Of a stretch of 64,000 bases of DNA, positions 8,272-17,212 are shown piece by piece. The stretch spans positions 62,001-126,000 of the forward strand of contig JAZKBK010000003.1 in the NCBI GenBank assembly GCA_040388625.1, written 5' to 3'. The notes below the pieces were generated by a model. The model ran no database searches. It had not been told where the DNA came from and saw only the letters and a list, made by a program, of their open reading frames with translations. Each line of letters opens with the position of its first letter. The first letter of the stretch is position 1. Origin of the DNA: Gemmatimonadota bacterium. Lineage in GTDB: Bacteria; Gemmatimonadota; Gemmatimonadetes; Gemmatimonadales; Gemmatimonadaceae. A program made the translations under genes and the position numbers.

Positions 8272-9570
8272 TCAGCTGTACAGCTTTTCTTCGTCCATGA
8301 AGCGTGCGAAGGCTTTCGGATCCTGGGAGGCCTGCCTGATTCTCTCGACACCCTCCTTCAACCGTTCGAGGCTGGTCGCTATGGAGAGACGCAGGAAGTG
8401 CTGGCCGTCCGCGCCGATCTTACCGAAGGAGTTGCGATCCATCGTCGCGACGCCGTAGCTGTACAGCAAGTACATCTGCAACATTGCCGATGGCGCAGTG
8501 CGAGCCCGTCGCCCGGAGGGAAGCGCCTCGTACGCGTCGATGATTCCGAGCTGCTCGCACAGCCCCGAAACGTTGGGGAAGACGTAGAACGCGCCCTTCG
8601 GGTTCTGGCATCGCACTCCGGGCATTGCGTTCAGGGTGGGGACGATCCAGTCGCGACGTTCCTGAAATGCGGCGACCATCTTCGCAATTCCGGGCGCCGA
8701 TTCCGGACTCGTCAACGCAACTCGGCCCGCTTCCTGAATGAATGGCGGAACGCACGAGACGGTGTTGATCGTCAGTTGCTTGAAGACCGCAGCTTCAGCG
8801 GCGGTCGGAAGAACGCAGTAGCCGAGTCGCCAACCCGTCATTGCGAATCCCTTGGAATGCCCGGAGGAGATGATCGTGCGATCTTCCATCCCATCTTCCA
8901 CGGCGATGCTGTGATGCGTCTCTCCGTCGAAGATGCACTGCTCGTAGATCTCATCCGAATACACCCGAACGTCGCGCGGCGCGCGCTCACGAATCACGCG
9001 CGCGAAGGATTCCAGTTCATCCTTCGAGAGCACACCGCCGGTCGGGTTGGAAGGCGAGCACAGGAAGATGAGGCGCGTGCGCGGCGTGATGAGCGCCGCG
9101 AGATCGTCCGGCGTGAACGTGAATCCGGATTCCTCGCGCAGATGCAGCGGTACCGGCGTTGCACCGGCGTACGTGATCCAGGATTCGTAAATCGGATAGC
9201 CGGGACTCGGATATATCACCTCGTCACCGGGGTTCACGCACGATTGAACGGCGAAGCTGATACCAGGCTTGCCTCCCGTCGTAACGACGACACGATCCGG
9301 CATCACGTGCAGGCCACGCGTTTCCAGCAGGTGACTGCAGATCGCCTCCCGCAGACCGATTATCCCCTGCGGATCGCAGTAATGCGAGTTGCCACGCCTG
9401 ATCTCGGCAATCGCCGCCTCGTTGATGTGAGGGGCACTGTCGAAATCAGGTTCACCAATATTGAGCTTGACCACATCGATGCCGCGTCCAGCGACCTTGG
9501 CGATGTCTGCGCCGACGCTGAAGGCATTCTCGGTGCCAAGCGTTGCAATCCGATCAGCAAAATGAGTCAT
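8272..9570 (-). CDS. Class I/II PLP-dependent aminotransferase
   Basis: This 432-residue fold-type I aminotransferase starts at the ATG at 9570 (MTHFADRIATLG). The frame is open for 24 more codons upstream, but those residues do not look like the family. Visible motifs are LNIGEPDFDSAPH, GGKPGISFAVQS, CSPSNPTGG (PLP contact), YSDEIYE and the Schiff-base lysine in SSGHSKGFAMTGWRLGY. The conserved C-terminal Arg is in HFLRLSIA. The substrate cannot be read from the sequence. Next to a glycerate kinase and a hydroxypyruvate/glyoxylate reductase, a glyoxylate, serine or alanine aminotransferase role is attractive. It lies 28 bp upstream of the reductase gene and is likely co-transcribed with it. 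Confidence 0.85.
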   Translation of the reverse strand: MTHFADRIATLGTENAFSVGADIAKVAGRGIDVVKLNIGEPDFDSAPHINEAAIAEIRRGNSHYCDPQGIIGLREAICSHLLETRGLHVMPDRVVVTTGGKPGISFAVQSCVNPGDEVIYPSPGYPIYESWITYAGATPVPLHLREESGFTFTPDDLAALITPRTRLIFLCSPSNPTGGVLSKDELESFARVIRERAPRDVRVYSDEIYEQCIFDGETHHSIAVEDGMEDRTIISSGHSKGFAMTGWRLGYCVLPTAAEAAVFKQLTINTVSCVPPFIQEAGRVALTSPESAPGIAKMVAAFQERRDWIVPTLNAMPGVRCQNPKGAFYVFPNVSGLCEQLGIIDAYEALPSGRRARTAPSAMLQMYLLYSYGVATMDRNSFGKIGADGQHFLRLSIATSLERLKEGVERIRQASQDPKAFARFMDEEKLYS

Positions 9571-9647
9571 TGCAATGTTTGCACGTATGCCGGGCGCGCC
9601 GGAGCGCGCTCGAAGGGATGGATCACCATGGTCGATCAGCAACGCCC

Positions 9648-10226
9648 TCAGCTGGCAGCGAGTGTCGAGTCGATCGATCTCAGGTCATCGAGCGTTGCGC
9701 GTCCGTAGAAGATCTCGATGTACTTGGACTGCGCGGGCGTAAGACGACGCACCGCCCATGCCAACTGAACGAAATGCGGCTCGAACGGCGCGGAAAGCGG
9801 ATGCATCCCGATCTCGCTCGGCAGGTGATTCGCCTTGCGCGTGTTGCACGGGCTGCACGCCGTGACGACGTTGGTCCATACATTCAGCCCCCCACGCGAT
9901 AGTGGGATCAAATGATCGCGCGTGAGCGATTCGCGTCCCTTGAGTGCGGACTGCTTGCGACCGCAGAACTGACATGTGTAGCGATCGCGCGCGAAAAGGA
10001 ACGTGTTCGTCACCTGGCGGCGGAACTTGCGCGGCACGTGGATGAAACGCGTGAGGCGGATTACAGCCGGGTGCGGAATCGAGAGGCGTTCGGATCGGAT
10101 CAGCTTGTCCGCATCCGTCTCCACAATCTCCGCCTTCCCATCGAGCAGGAGTCGGAGCGCACGACGTACCGGAACCATCGTCAGAGGTTCGAACGAAGCG
10201 TTGAGAGCAAGACAGCCGGCGCTCAT
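9648..10226 (-). CDS. HNH endonuclease
   Basis: This 192-residue protein starts at the ATG at 10226, preceded by a good Shine-Dalgarno (AGGGAGA, four bases upstream). The N-terminal part is LNASFEPLTMVPVRRALRLLLDGKAE. Two zinc-knuckle cysteine pairs, CQFCG and CSPCN, frame the HNH core, and TRDHLIPLSRGG and NVVTACSPCN supply the catalytic His/Asn residues. It belongs to the widespread chromosomal HNH family found in many environmental bacteria as stand-alone genes, with a probable DNA repair or nicking role that is not settled. Nothing indicates mobility: no intron, phage or restriction partner is adjacent. A GC-rich hairpin separates it from ilvE. Confidence 0.88.
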   Translation of the reverse strand: MSAGCLALNASFEPLTMVPVRRALRLLLDGKAEIVETDADKLIRSERLSIPHPAVIRLTRFIHVPRKFRRQVTNTFLFARDRYTCQFCGRKQSALKGRESLTRDHLIPLSRGGLNVWTNVVTACSPCNTRKANHLPSEIGMHPLSAPFEPHFVQLAWAVRRLTPAQSKYIEIFYGRATLDDLRSIDSTLAAS

Positions 10227-10263
10227 AATCTCCCTGTCGCGGTTAGCGACAACCCACGTTGCT

Positions 10264-10298
10264 GCGCGGGGCGAGGACTGTACATCCTCGCCCCGCGC
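10264..10298 (-). terminator. Strong GC-rich intergenic hairpin between ilvE and the HNH gene
   Basis: A perfect 14-bp stem (left arm 10264-10277, GCGCGGGGCGAGGA; right arm 10285-10298) closes a seven-base loop, CTGTACA. It lies just after the ilvE stop on the minus strand. No T-run follows on either strand, so it is not a textbook intrinsic terminator. It may pause polymerase, protect the ilvE mRNA 3' end, or be a REP-like element. Confidence 0.55.
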
Positions 10299-10308
10299 GA
10301 ATTCATGG

Positions 10309-11238
10309 TCAGGCCGTAACTCTACTCTCCACGCGAGTGAGCCAGCCGTACCTGTCGGGCATCTTGCCAGTCGCAATGCCCATGTAAATTTCCTGAATCG
10401 CGAGCGTTATCGGACCCGGTTTGCCAGTCCCGACCTCCTGCTTGTCCACCGACCTGATCGGCGTCAGCTCTGCCGCGGTACCGCTGAAGAACGCTTCGTC
10501 CGAGATGTACAGCATCTCGCGCGGAATGCTCTGCTCCGAGACAGGGTAGCCCAGATCCCTTGCAATCCGGATCACGCAGTCGCGCGTGATTCCGTTCAGG
10601 ATCGACGACGAGATGGTCGACGTGTAGAGCGTCCCGTCGCGCACGATGAAGAGATTCTCTCCACTCCCCTCGGCCACGAATCCAAATGAGTCGAGCATGA
10701 TTCCTTCGACATAGCCGTTGCCGCGTGCTTCTATCTTGGACAGCTGCGAGTTGAGATAGTTGCCGCCTGCCTTCGCGAGTGTAGGCATCGTGTCCGGCGC
10801 CGGACGACGCCAGCTCGACACACACACGTCGACGCCAGCTTCGAGCGCTTCGTGACCGAGATACCGTCCCCAGATCCATGGGATGACGAACGTCTCGACC
10901 GGTGCCTTGAACGGCAGGACACCCATCTCCTCGCCGGTACGCAATGCCACCGGACGGAGGTAACAGGCCCCCAGCTCGTTCTCCGACACGACATCACTGC
11001 ACGCGCCCATCAGGTCGGCGAGCGAATGCTGCATCGGCATGCGATATATACGGCACGAGTCGAGGAACCGGCGCATGTGATCCTGCAGCCGGAAGATCGC
11101 GGGCCCGTCGGGGGTATCGTAGCAGCGGATCCCCTCGAATACCGAGGAACCGTAATGGACAACATGGCTCATGACGTGAATCGTCGCATCCTGCCAGTCG
11201 ACGAACGTCCCGTCTCGCCAGATTTTGTGCGTGCTCAT
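10309..11238 (-). CDS. ilvE: Branched-chain amino acid aminotransferase
   Basis: This 309-residue fold-type IV PLP enzyme interconverts Leu, Ile and Val with their 2-keto acids. Motifs are VHYGSSVFEGIRCY, LRPVALRTGEEMG, the PLP lysine in LAKAGGNYLNSQ, and GFVAEGSGENLF, with SSSILNGITRDCVI nearby. The length equals that of typical bacterial IlvE. The gene is three bases downstream of the amidohydrolase gene, so the two are likely in one transcript. The strong hairpin at 10264-10298 closes that end. Confidence 0.93.
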   Translation of the reverse strand: MSTHKIWRDGTFVDWQDATIHVMSHVVHYGSSVFEGIRCYDTPDGPAIFRLQDHMRRFLDSCRIYRMPMQHSLADLMGACSDVVSENELGACYLRPVALRTGEEMGVLPFKAPVETFVIPWIWGRYLGHEALEAGVDVCVSSWRRPAPDTMPTLAKAGGNYLNSQLSKIEARGNGYVEGIMLDSFGFVAEGSGENLFIVRDGTLYTSTISSSILNGITRDCVIRIARDLGYPVSEQSIPREMLYISDEAFFSGTAAELTPIRSVDKQEVGTGKPGPITLAIQEIYMGIATGKMPDRYGWLTRVESRVTA

Positions 11239-11241
11239 GAC

Positions 11242-12624
11242 CTAAACTAAGGGATTGGAGCGCTTCGCCGCGAGGGGTTCGCCGGTCAGTTGCTCGCTCC
11301 GCCAGGTGTGGAGAGCATGTCCGGAGGCGGTGACCCGCCCGTGAAGTGCGCCCGGCTGCATCATCAGCTCTCCCTGTTCGACGAGATGACGACCCGCGAC
11401 CACGACCAGATACGCCCGGCTCCCGCCCAGCGCGAAGACGAGCGCGGCCTCCGGATCTCGACCTGGATTGGCGCGGGACGTATCGAGCCGAAATGCGGCC
11501 AGATCGGCACTCTTGCCTGGCTCGAGCGAGCCGGTCACGCGAGCGTTTCCGAGCGCCCGGGCCCCGCCGATGGTCGCAAGGGCGACGGCCTGTGCCGCGC
11601 CGAGCGCACGCGGCGACCGGGCCCGCAGGTTCGCCGAAAGCACCGCCATCCGCGCCTCGTCCAGGATGTCCATGCGATTGTTGCTGGCCACCGAATCCGA
11701 CCCCAGCCCGACATCTATTCCCGCCGCCAGGAAGGCATCCAGCGGCGCAATGCCATGTCCAAATTTCGCATTGGATGTCGGGCAGTGTGCGATACATGCG
11801 TGGTTTCGAACAATTGTTCGAATATCCGTCAAATCCGCATTCACGGCGTGAATCAGCAGCGAGCCCGGCGGAAGCGCATCCAGATCCGCTAGAAGTGCGA
11901 TGGGCGACCGAGCGCGTGGCTGTACCGGGATCCCACGCCTCGCGTGCCACTTCGCGAAGATCCCGGATCCTAGACACACCAGTGACTGCTCCGCATCGCT
12001 TTCACCGATGTGCATCGCGATGGGAAGCGAGTGCGCAACCGCATATCGGGCGACGGCGCGATAGAGATCGTCCGACACGGTGTACGGCGCGTGCGGTGAG
12101 ACGCCGACACGCACGAGATCCGTCTGGTCCGCGCGCAACGCTGTCACGCGCCGATCGAGATCTGCCATCGCTTCGTTGCACGTTGCGGGATCTGGCCCGA
12201 AGACTTCCTGATACATGATCCCACGCACACCGCACTCGCGCATCGCGCGCGCTGTGACACCGCTGGCGCTCGTATCCGCGAACGTCGTCACTCCATGCTC
12301 GATGCCTTCGAGTACGCCGAGGCGCGCGGAGTCCAGCAGCGCTTCATCGTCGAGCACTGCTGCGCGCGACCGGCGCAGTGTGTCGATCCAATCCTCGAAC
12401 GCGAGATCTTCGAGAAAGCCCCGCATCGCGGTCAGCTCGAGATGCGTGTGAGCGTTGACCAGGCCCGGCAGCAATACCGAATCGCCGAGCTCGACATCAT
12501 CGCCCGACGGCGCCTCCCCGTTTTTCCCGACGAATCGAATGACGCCGTCCTCACACGCCACAACACCGTCTTCGATCGGCGGCGAAGTTACCGGGAGAAC
12601 CCAGCGTGCACGATAACGGATCAA
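11242..12624 (-). CDS. Amidohydrolase (MTA/SAH or related deaminase family)
   Basis: This 460-residue metal-dependent hydrolase of the TrzN/MtaD group starts at TTG 12624, ten bases after the PBP1A stop. The frame is open upstream, but those residues are antisense-like noise within the PBP gene. Metal ligands are visible: NAHTHLELTAMRG (HxH), SPHAPYTVS, the His/Glu pair in MHIGESDAE, and the Asp in GLGSDSVASNNRMDIL. An HGVTTFAD segment is also typical. Likely reactions are deamination of S-adenosylhomocysteine, methylthioadenosine or 6-amino-6-deoxyfutalosine. The sequence alone does not decide. No menaquinone gene is nearby to favour the last. Confidence 0.85.
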   Translation of the reverse strand: MIRYRARWVLPVTSPPIEDGVVACEDGVIRFVGKNGEAPSGDDVELGDSVLLPGLVNAHTHLELTAMRGFLEDLAFEDWIDTLRRSRAAVLDDEALLDSARLGVLEGIEHGVTTFADTSASGVTARAMRECGVRGIMYQEVFGPDPATCNEAMADLDRRVTALRADQTDLVRVGVSPHAPYTVSDDLYRAVARYAVAHSLPIAMHIGESDAEQSLVCLGSGIFAKWHARRGIPVQPRARSPIALLADLDALPPGSLLIHAVNADLTDIRTIVRNHACIAHCPTSNAKFGHGIAPLDAFLAAGIDVGLGSDSVASNNRMDILDEARMAVLSANLRARSPRALGAAQAVALATIGGARALGNARVTGSLEPGKSADLAAFRLDTSRANPGRDPEAALVFALGGSRAYLVVVAGRHLVEQGELMMQPGALHGRVTASGHALHTWRSEQLTGEPLAAKRSNPLV

Positions 12625-12634
12625 CAGCGCACCG

Positions 12635-14944
12635 TCAGCGGTGGTGCATCGTGTCGCGCACCTGCGGTGGAACGGGACGCGGTGGCATGCGGAGAGGCGG
12701 GACCGGGCGCTGCGCCGAAGAGTACGGCACAACAGGTCGCGGCGTTCCCGCGGGTGCAACACCCGTGTACGGCACCGGCGGAGCCCGCGTTGCTGGAGCC
12801 GGAGCGCCCGGAACCGGCGCGCCGGCGGACGGCGTGCCCGGAGGCGGTAGCGTATACGGCGAGCATTCGTTGACTGGCTCGGTACCCGGCAAGTAGAACT
12901 CCGTAACGGCCGAGTCACCGCAATACGGCGTCCACAGGAATCCCGTGTGGGGATCGATCTCGCGTGTGGTTATGTCTGCCGGCATGGGCCAGTCGGGGGG
13001 CGTCGGCTTGCGACTGTACACTTCGGACATGAATGACGTCCATGCCGGCGCGGCGAGGATGCCACCCTGAGCGTTGGACTTGATCGTCTGCGGATGGTCG
13101 AACCCCATCCACACTCCTGCAACGAGGTCTGCCGTATAACCAATGAACCACACGTTGGTGCCGTCGTTGGTGGTGCCTGTCTTGCCGCCTGCGGGAATGT
13201 GAAAGCCTGCGTCCCACACGGAGCCGTACGCGGTACCGCGCTGGACGACATCCTTCATCATGCTCACCATGAGCCACGCTTCCTCGGGCGACATCACCTG
13301 AGTGCGCGGTGCAGTCGGCTGCCAGATCACCTGATGATGCGAATTCTCGACACGCAGGATGCCGGTCGGCTGAGCGCGTACGCCGAGTGTCGCGAACGCT
13401 GTGTATGCGCCGATCAGTTGAAGCGGAATTACATCCGCCGAGCCGATGTATATGGACGGATACGGCGGTATTGGCGTGGTGATGCCAAAATTTCGTGCTT
13501 CGTTGATTACAGCTTGTGGTCCGAGCTCCATGCCCGTCTTGACGGCGATGATGTTGCGGGATTGATACAACCCGCGCCGCATCGTCATCGGACCCTCGAA
13601 CTTGAGATCGTAGTTCTTGGGCTCCCACGTCGTTCCATCCGCCTGCGGCACGGACACCGGCGAGTCGTCTATGATGTACGACGCTGGCTTCCCGGCCTGG
13701 ATGGCAGCGGCGTAGACGATCGGCTTGAAGGTCGAGCCGGGTTGCCGCAAGGCCTGCGTGGCGCGATTGAATTTGGAGTCGTAGAAGTCGCGTCCGCCAA
13801 TCATCGCGCGCACGCCGCCGGTGCGAGGATCGAGTGCGACGAACGCACCTTGCAGATACGGTGAAACGCCGGTCCCCGATTCTCCCGTGGACAGCTTCGC
13901 GATGTACGACTCGTATGTCGGATGCTTGTACGTGCCGAACTTCCCGCCCTCGACTGCACGAAGCTGCCGCTCCAGCGCGCGTTCGGCGGCCGTCTGCATG
14001 TCGAGATCGAGCGTCGTGTAGACGTTGAGACCCTGAGTGTACAACTGGTTGCCGAACTGCTGGTCCAGCTGCTGCCGAACCCATTCGACGAAGTACGGCG
14101 CCGTCTCACCCGACTCGACCTTTGTCGCAAGGCGCAGCGGATAGGCCTTGGCAAGACTTGCATCCGCATCGGAGATGGCGCCGTTCTCGCGCATCAGCTC
14201 GATGATCGTGTTGCGTCGCTGAATCGCGCGATCGGGATAGCGCCGCGGGTTGTAGCGCTCCGGTGCTTTGGGCAGAGCGGCCAGCGTTGCGGCTTCGGCG
14301 ATGTTCAGATCGCGCACCGACTTGCCGAAGTAACGCTGCGATGCAGTCTCGACTCCGTACGCACCGTTGCCGAGGTTGATCTGGTTGAGATACAGCTCGA
14401 GAATCTTCTGCTTGCTGTACTTGGATTCGATCTCGCGTGCGACCTTCGCTTCCTTGATCTTGCGGATGATCGTCTTGTCACGCGAGATGCGCTCGGGAAA
14501 GATGTTCCGCGCCAGCTGCATCGTGATCGTCGAGAAGCCTTGCGCGTAGCGGCCGCTCCGAACGTTGTTGACGAGCGCTCCCACGGCGCGATACCAGTCG
14601 ATCCCGGAATGTTCGTAGAAGCGCTTGTCTTCGGTGACGACAAAGGCGTCCTGCACGATCTTGGGAATGTCGCTCAGCTTCACCAGTGTGCGGCGCTCGG
14701 TGCCGAGCTCCGCGATGAAGCGCCCATCGACTGCGTACAGCTTGGACGTCTGCTTGGGTGTGTACTGTTCCAGCGCCTGGATCGATGGACAGCGATCGCC
14801 CTGACAGACGAGCAGCCAGGCGCTGTAAACGAGACCGACGCCAAACGTCACCAGCAGGATCGTGGTGACGAGGAAAATTCGAAAAGCAGTGGGGTGGCGC
14901 CGCCAGATCGGAAGCGTCCGGGACTTCGTGGTTCTACCAGCCAT
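12635..14944 (-). CDS. Penicillin-binding protein 1A (bifunctional transglycosylase/transpeptidase)
   Basis: This 769-residue inner-membrane peptidoglycan synthase has a cytoplasmic N-terminus and a transmembrane segment at about 22-44. A GT51 glycosyltransferase domain follows (catalytic Glu in TEDKRFYEHSGID; GFSTITMQLARN). The transpeptidase domain has the nucleophilic Ser in PGSTFKP, the SRN (SxN) motif and GGKTGTTND. The last 80 or so residues are a Pro/Ala-rich tail (PPPGTPSAGAPVPGAPAPA) that probably reaches into the periplasm or contacts partners. The gene is divergent from tyrS across about 150 bp and leads a minus-strand run with the amidohydrolase. Confidence 0.94.
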   Translation of the reverse strand: MAGRTTKSRTLPIWRRHPTAFRIFLVTTILLVTFGVGLVYSAWLLVCQGDRCPSIQALEQYTPKQTSKLYAVDGRFIAELGTERRTLVKLSDIPKIVQDAFVVTEDKRFYEHSGIDWYRAVGALVNNVRSGRYAQGFSTITMQLARNIFPERISRDKTIIRKIKEAKVAREIESKYSKQKILELYLNQINLGNGAYGVETASQRYFGKSVRDLNIAEAATLAALPKAPERYNPRRYPDRAIQRRNTIIELMRENGAISDADASLAKAYPLRLATKVESGETAPYFVEWVRQQLDQQFGNQLYTQGLNVYTTLDLDMQTAAERALERQLRAVEGGKFGTYKHPTYESYIAKLSTGESGTGVSPYLQGAFVALDPRTGGVRAMIGGRDFYDSKFNRATQALRQPGSTFKPIVYAAAIQAGKPASYIIDDSPVSVPQADGTTWEPKNYDLKFEGPMTMRRGLYQSRNIIAVKTGMELGPQAVINEARNFGITTPIPPYPSIYIGSADVIPLQLIGAYTAFATLGVRAQPTGILRVENSHHQVIWQPTAPRTQVMSPEEAWLMVSMMKDVVQRGTAYGSVWDAGFHIPAGGKTGTTNDGTNVWFIGYTADLVAGVWMGFDHPQTIKSNAQGGILAAPAWTSFMSEVYSRKPTPPDWPMPADITTREIDPHTGFLWTPYCGDSAVTEFYLPGTEPVNECSPYTLPPPGTPSAGAPVPGAPAPATRAPPVPYTGVAPAGTPRPVVPYSSAQRPVPPLRMPPRPVPPQVRDTMHHR

Positions 14945-15084
14945 GGGATGAATTTAAGGCGCGGAGCTGACCTCGCCGGCGCCACTACGGACATCGAGCA
15001 CAGGCGACCTGCATCCGTGAGACGGACGCTGGCGCGGCACGGCTGACTGCCTGAGACAAGGCACAAACAAGGGGACCGACTGTC

Positions 15085-15090
15085 TATATT
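15085..15090 (+). promoter_or_regulatory. Candidate -10 box (TATATT) for tyrS
   Basis: TATATT sits seven bases before the tyrS ATG at 15098. If used, transcription would begin at or next to the A of the start codon, giving a leaderless mRNA. No good -35 is visible 16-19 bases upstream. The same string TCTATATTAC recurs at 27995-28004 before yebC. Confidence 0.3.
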
Positions 15091-15097
15091 ACCCGCG

Positions 15098-16360
15098 ATG
15101 TCTGAATCTGATTTTATGGGCGAGCTGGCATGGCGTGGCATGCTGCAACAGCACACTGACGGCGCTGGCAAGATGCTGGCGGCCGGCACCGTCTCCGGCT
15201 ATGCCGGCTTCGACCCGACCGCTCCATCGCTGCACGTGGGCAGCCTCGTTCCGATAATGGGACTGGTCCACCTGCAGCGTCAGGGGCACCGTCCGTACGC
15301 GCTGGTAGGCGGCGGGACCGGCATGATTGGAGATCCGAGTGGCAAGACCGCCGAGCGTACCCTTCAATCCATCGATCAGGTGATGGCCAACTCGGAGTCG
15401 ATCGGTGCGCAGCTGTCGCGCTTCCTCGACTTCTCCGGCCCGCGTGCCGCTGTCCTTCGCAACAACGCGGACTGGCTGCTCGGCATGGGCGCAGTCGAGT
15501 TCATGCGCGACGTAGGCAAGCATCTCACGGTCAACTACATGATCGCGAAGGATTCGGTGAAGTCACGCATGGACGCAGGGATTTCGTACACTGAATTCTC
15601 CTACATGCTGTTGCAGGCGTACGACTTCGTAGCGCTGCGGCGTCGCGACGGAGTCACGCTCCAGGTGGGCGGAAGCGACCAGTGGGGCAACATGACCGCC
15701 GGAGTCGAGTTGATTCGCCGCATGGACAGCGCCGAAGCACATGCGGTTACGTTCCCGCTGCTCACCACCGCGGCCGGCGCGAAGTTCGGAAAGACCGAAG
15801 CGGGCGCGGTATGGCTGGATGCGGATCGCACGTCGCCGTATCAATTCTTCCAGTTCTGGATCAACACCGACGACCGCGACGTCGGCAGGTACCTGCGATT
15901 GATGACGCTGCTCGACCGCGAAGTGATCGAGAGTCTCGAGTCCGACGTGATCGAGCATCCTGAGCGTCGCAGGGCACAGACTGCGCTCGCTCGGGAGATA
16001 ACCGCGCGAGTGCATGGCCAGGAAGCCGCATTGATCGCGGGTGAAGTATCACGCGTACTGTTCGGCCGCGGCGAGGTGTCTGGGCTTGCACCAGCGGTGC
16101 TCGCAGCGCTTGCGAAGGAAGTTCCCGGCGGGACCGTCTCGCGTGGCGAGCAGCTGTCGCTCACCGATCTCTTCGTTCGCGCAGGACTCGTGAAATCAAA
16201 AGGCGAGGCAAGGCGCGTGGCTGACCAGGGCGGTGCATACGTGAATGGCGAGCGCGCCGCGAGCGGATTGATGCTAAGCGAAATCGCCCCGCTCGCGGGA
16301 TCGTACATACTGCTGCGCAAGGGTGCGCGCGACTACGCTATGATACAGGTAGCTGGATAG
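15098..16360 (+). CDS. tyrS: Tyrosyl-tRNA synthetase
   Basis: This 420-residue class I synthetase attaches tyrosine to tRNA-Tyr. The Rossmann core shows YAGFDPTAPSLHVGS (HIGH equivalent HVGS), GGGTGMIGDPSGK, TEFSYMLLQAYDF, QVGGSDQWGN, and KFGKTE replacing KMSKS as in E. coli-type TyrS. The C-terminal 70 residues form an S4 RNA-binding domain (VKSKGEARRVADQGGAYVNGE). It is monocistronic, with divergent PBP1A on the left and convergent msrA on the right. A perfect palindrome lies after its stop. Confidence 0.96.
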   Translation: MSESDFMGELAWRGMLQQHTDGAGKMLAAGTVSGYAGFDPTAPSLHVGSLVPIMGLVHLQRQGHRPYALVGGGTGMIGDPSGKTAERTLQSIDQVMANSESIGAQLSRFLDFSGPRAAVLRNNADWLLGMGAVEFMRDVGKHLTVNYMIAKDSVKSRMDAGISYTEFSYMLLQAYDFVALRRRDGVTLQVGGSDQWGNMTAGVELIRRMDSAEAHAVTFPLLTTAAGAKFGKTEAGAVWLDADRTSPYQFFQFWINTDDRDVGRYLRLMTLLDREVIESLESDVIEHPERRRAQTALAREITARVHGQEAALIAGEVSRVLFGRGEVSGLAPAVLAALAKEVPGGTVSRGEQLSLTDLFVRAGLVKSKGEARRVADQGGAYVNGERAASGLMLSEIAPLAGSYILLRKGARDYAMIQVAG

Positions 16361-16386
16361 CGATCTCGATTGCATTTGAGGTGACA

Positions 16387-16406
16387 GGCACGGATGCATC
16401 CGTGCC
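16387..16406. repeat. Perfect 20-bp palindrome between convergent tyrS and msrA
   Basis: GGCACGGATGCATCCGTGCC is self-complementary over all 20 bases and could form a hairpin in transcripts from either side. It lies 26 bases after the tyrS stop. There is no T-run. It may act as a bidirectional terminator or mRNA 3' stabiliser, or be a copy of a genome-wide intergenic repeat. Confidence 0.55.
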
Positions 16407-16486
16407 CCACCATCGCCCGCGATCGATTACGCCGGCAATGTGACGGCGTTGAATCCGATCGTCGCCGGTGAATCGCCCCGGCCGCA

Positions 16487-17158
16487 CTACATCGGCGGCA
16501 CATTCGGCTCCGCGCTCGAGCCCCACAACTCCTTGAGGCGCGCGTCCCGCCCGCATCCCGCCCGATAGAGACCGTACTGAACCGGATTCCGATCAGCGTA
16601 ATGCTGATGATATTCCTCCGCCTTCCAGAAAGTCGAAGCGGGCACGATCTTCGTCACCACGGGTGATTTGAACAACCCTGACTTGTCGAGCTGCTCCTTC
16701 GTCGCTTCAGCCGCCCTTCGCTGCGCGTCGTTGTGATAGAAGATCGCAGTGTGATATTCGTTGCCACGGTCGCAGAACTGACCGTCCGCTGTGACGGGGT
16801 CGATGTTGTGCCAGTAGATGTACAGCAGACGGTCGTACGTCACCTTCGAAGGATCGTAATGCACTTCCACCGATTCGAGATGCCCTGTCGTTCCCGTGCT
16901 GACATCCTCGTACGTTGGATTGGCTCTGGTGCCGCCGGTGTACCCCACGGTCGTGGAGATGACACCGGTCGTGTTGTCGAATGGCCGCTCCATGCTCCAG
17001 AAACAACCGCCGGCGAACGTCGCGGTATCCACCTCCGCCACGTGCGAGGTGTGAACGATCGGCGAACGTGCCGACGCCTTTGCCGTGACGGAGCTGCCCG
17101 CGATTGCAGTGCCGATGCCGAGCGCGACAGCGAGTGGAAGGAACCGCGATGTTAGCAT
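16487..17158 (-). CDS. msrA: Peptide methionine-(S)-sulfoxide reductase, exported form
   Basis: This 223-residue MsrA repairs oxidised methionine in proteins. From the ATG at 17158 it begins with a signal peptide (LTSRFLPLAVALGIGTAIAG), so it should act in the periplasm. The frame is open 17 codons further, but that extension lacks signal-peptide character. Catalytic Cys is in GGCFWSMERPFDN. Other family motifs are VGYTGGTRANPTYEDVSTG, HLESVEVHYDP and RGNEYHTAIFYHN. A C-terminal Cys (GLYRAGCG) may be the resolving residue. It follows the thioesterase gene by 54 bp on the same strand. Confidence 0.92.
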   Translation of the reverse strand: MLTSRFLPLAVALGIGTAIAGSSVTAKASARSPIVHTSHVAEVDTATFAGGCFWSMERPFDNTTGVISTTVGYTGGTRANPTYEDVSTGTTGHLESVEVHYDPSKVTYDRLLYIYWHNIDPVTADGQFCDRGNEYHTAIFYHNDAQRRAAEATKEQLDKSGLFKSPVVTKIVPASTFWKAEEYHQHYADRNPVQYGLYRAGCGRDARLKELWGSSAEPNVPPM

Positions 17159-17212
17159 GTTGTAAGCCAGCCCATTGGTGATGTTGCGTAAGTATATCTC
17201 CGCCCACACATC

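Noticed and set aside
8398..9708. 436-codon plus-strand open frame
   Set aside because: It is antisense to the aminotransferase gene and the end of the HNH gene.
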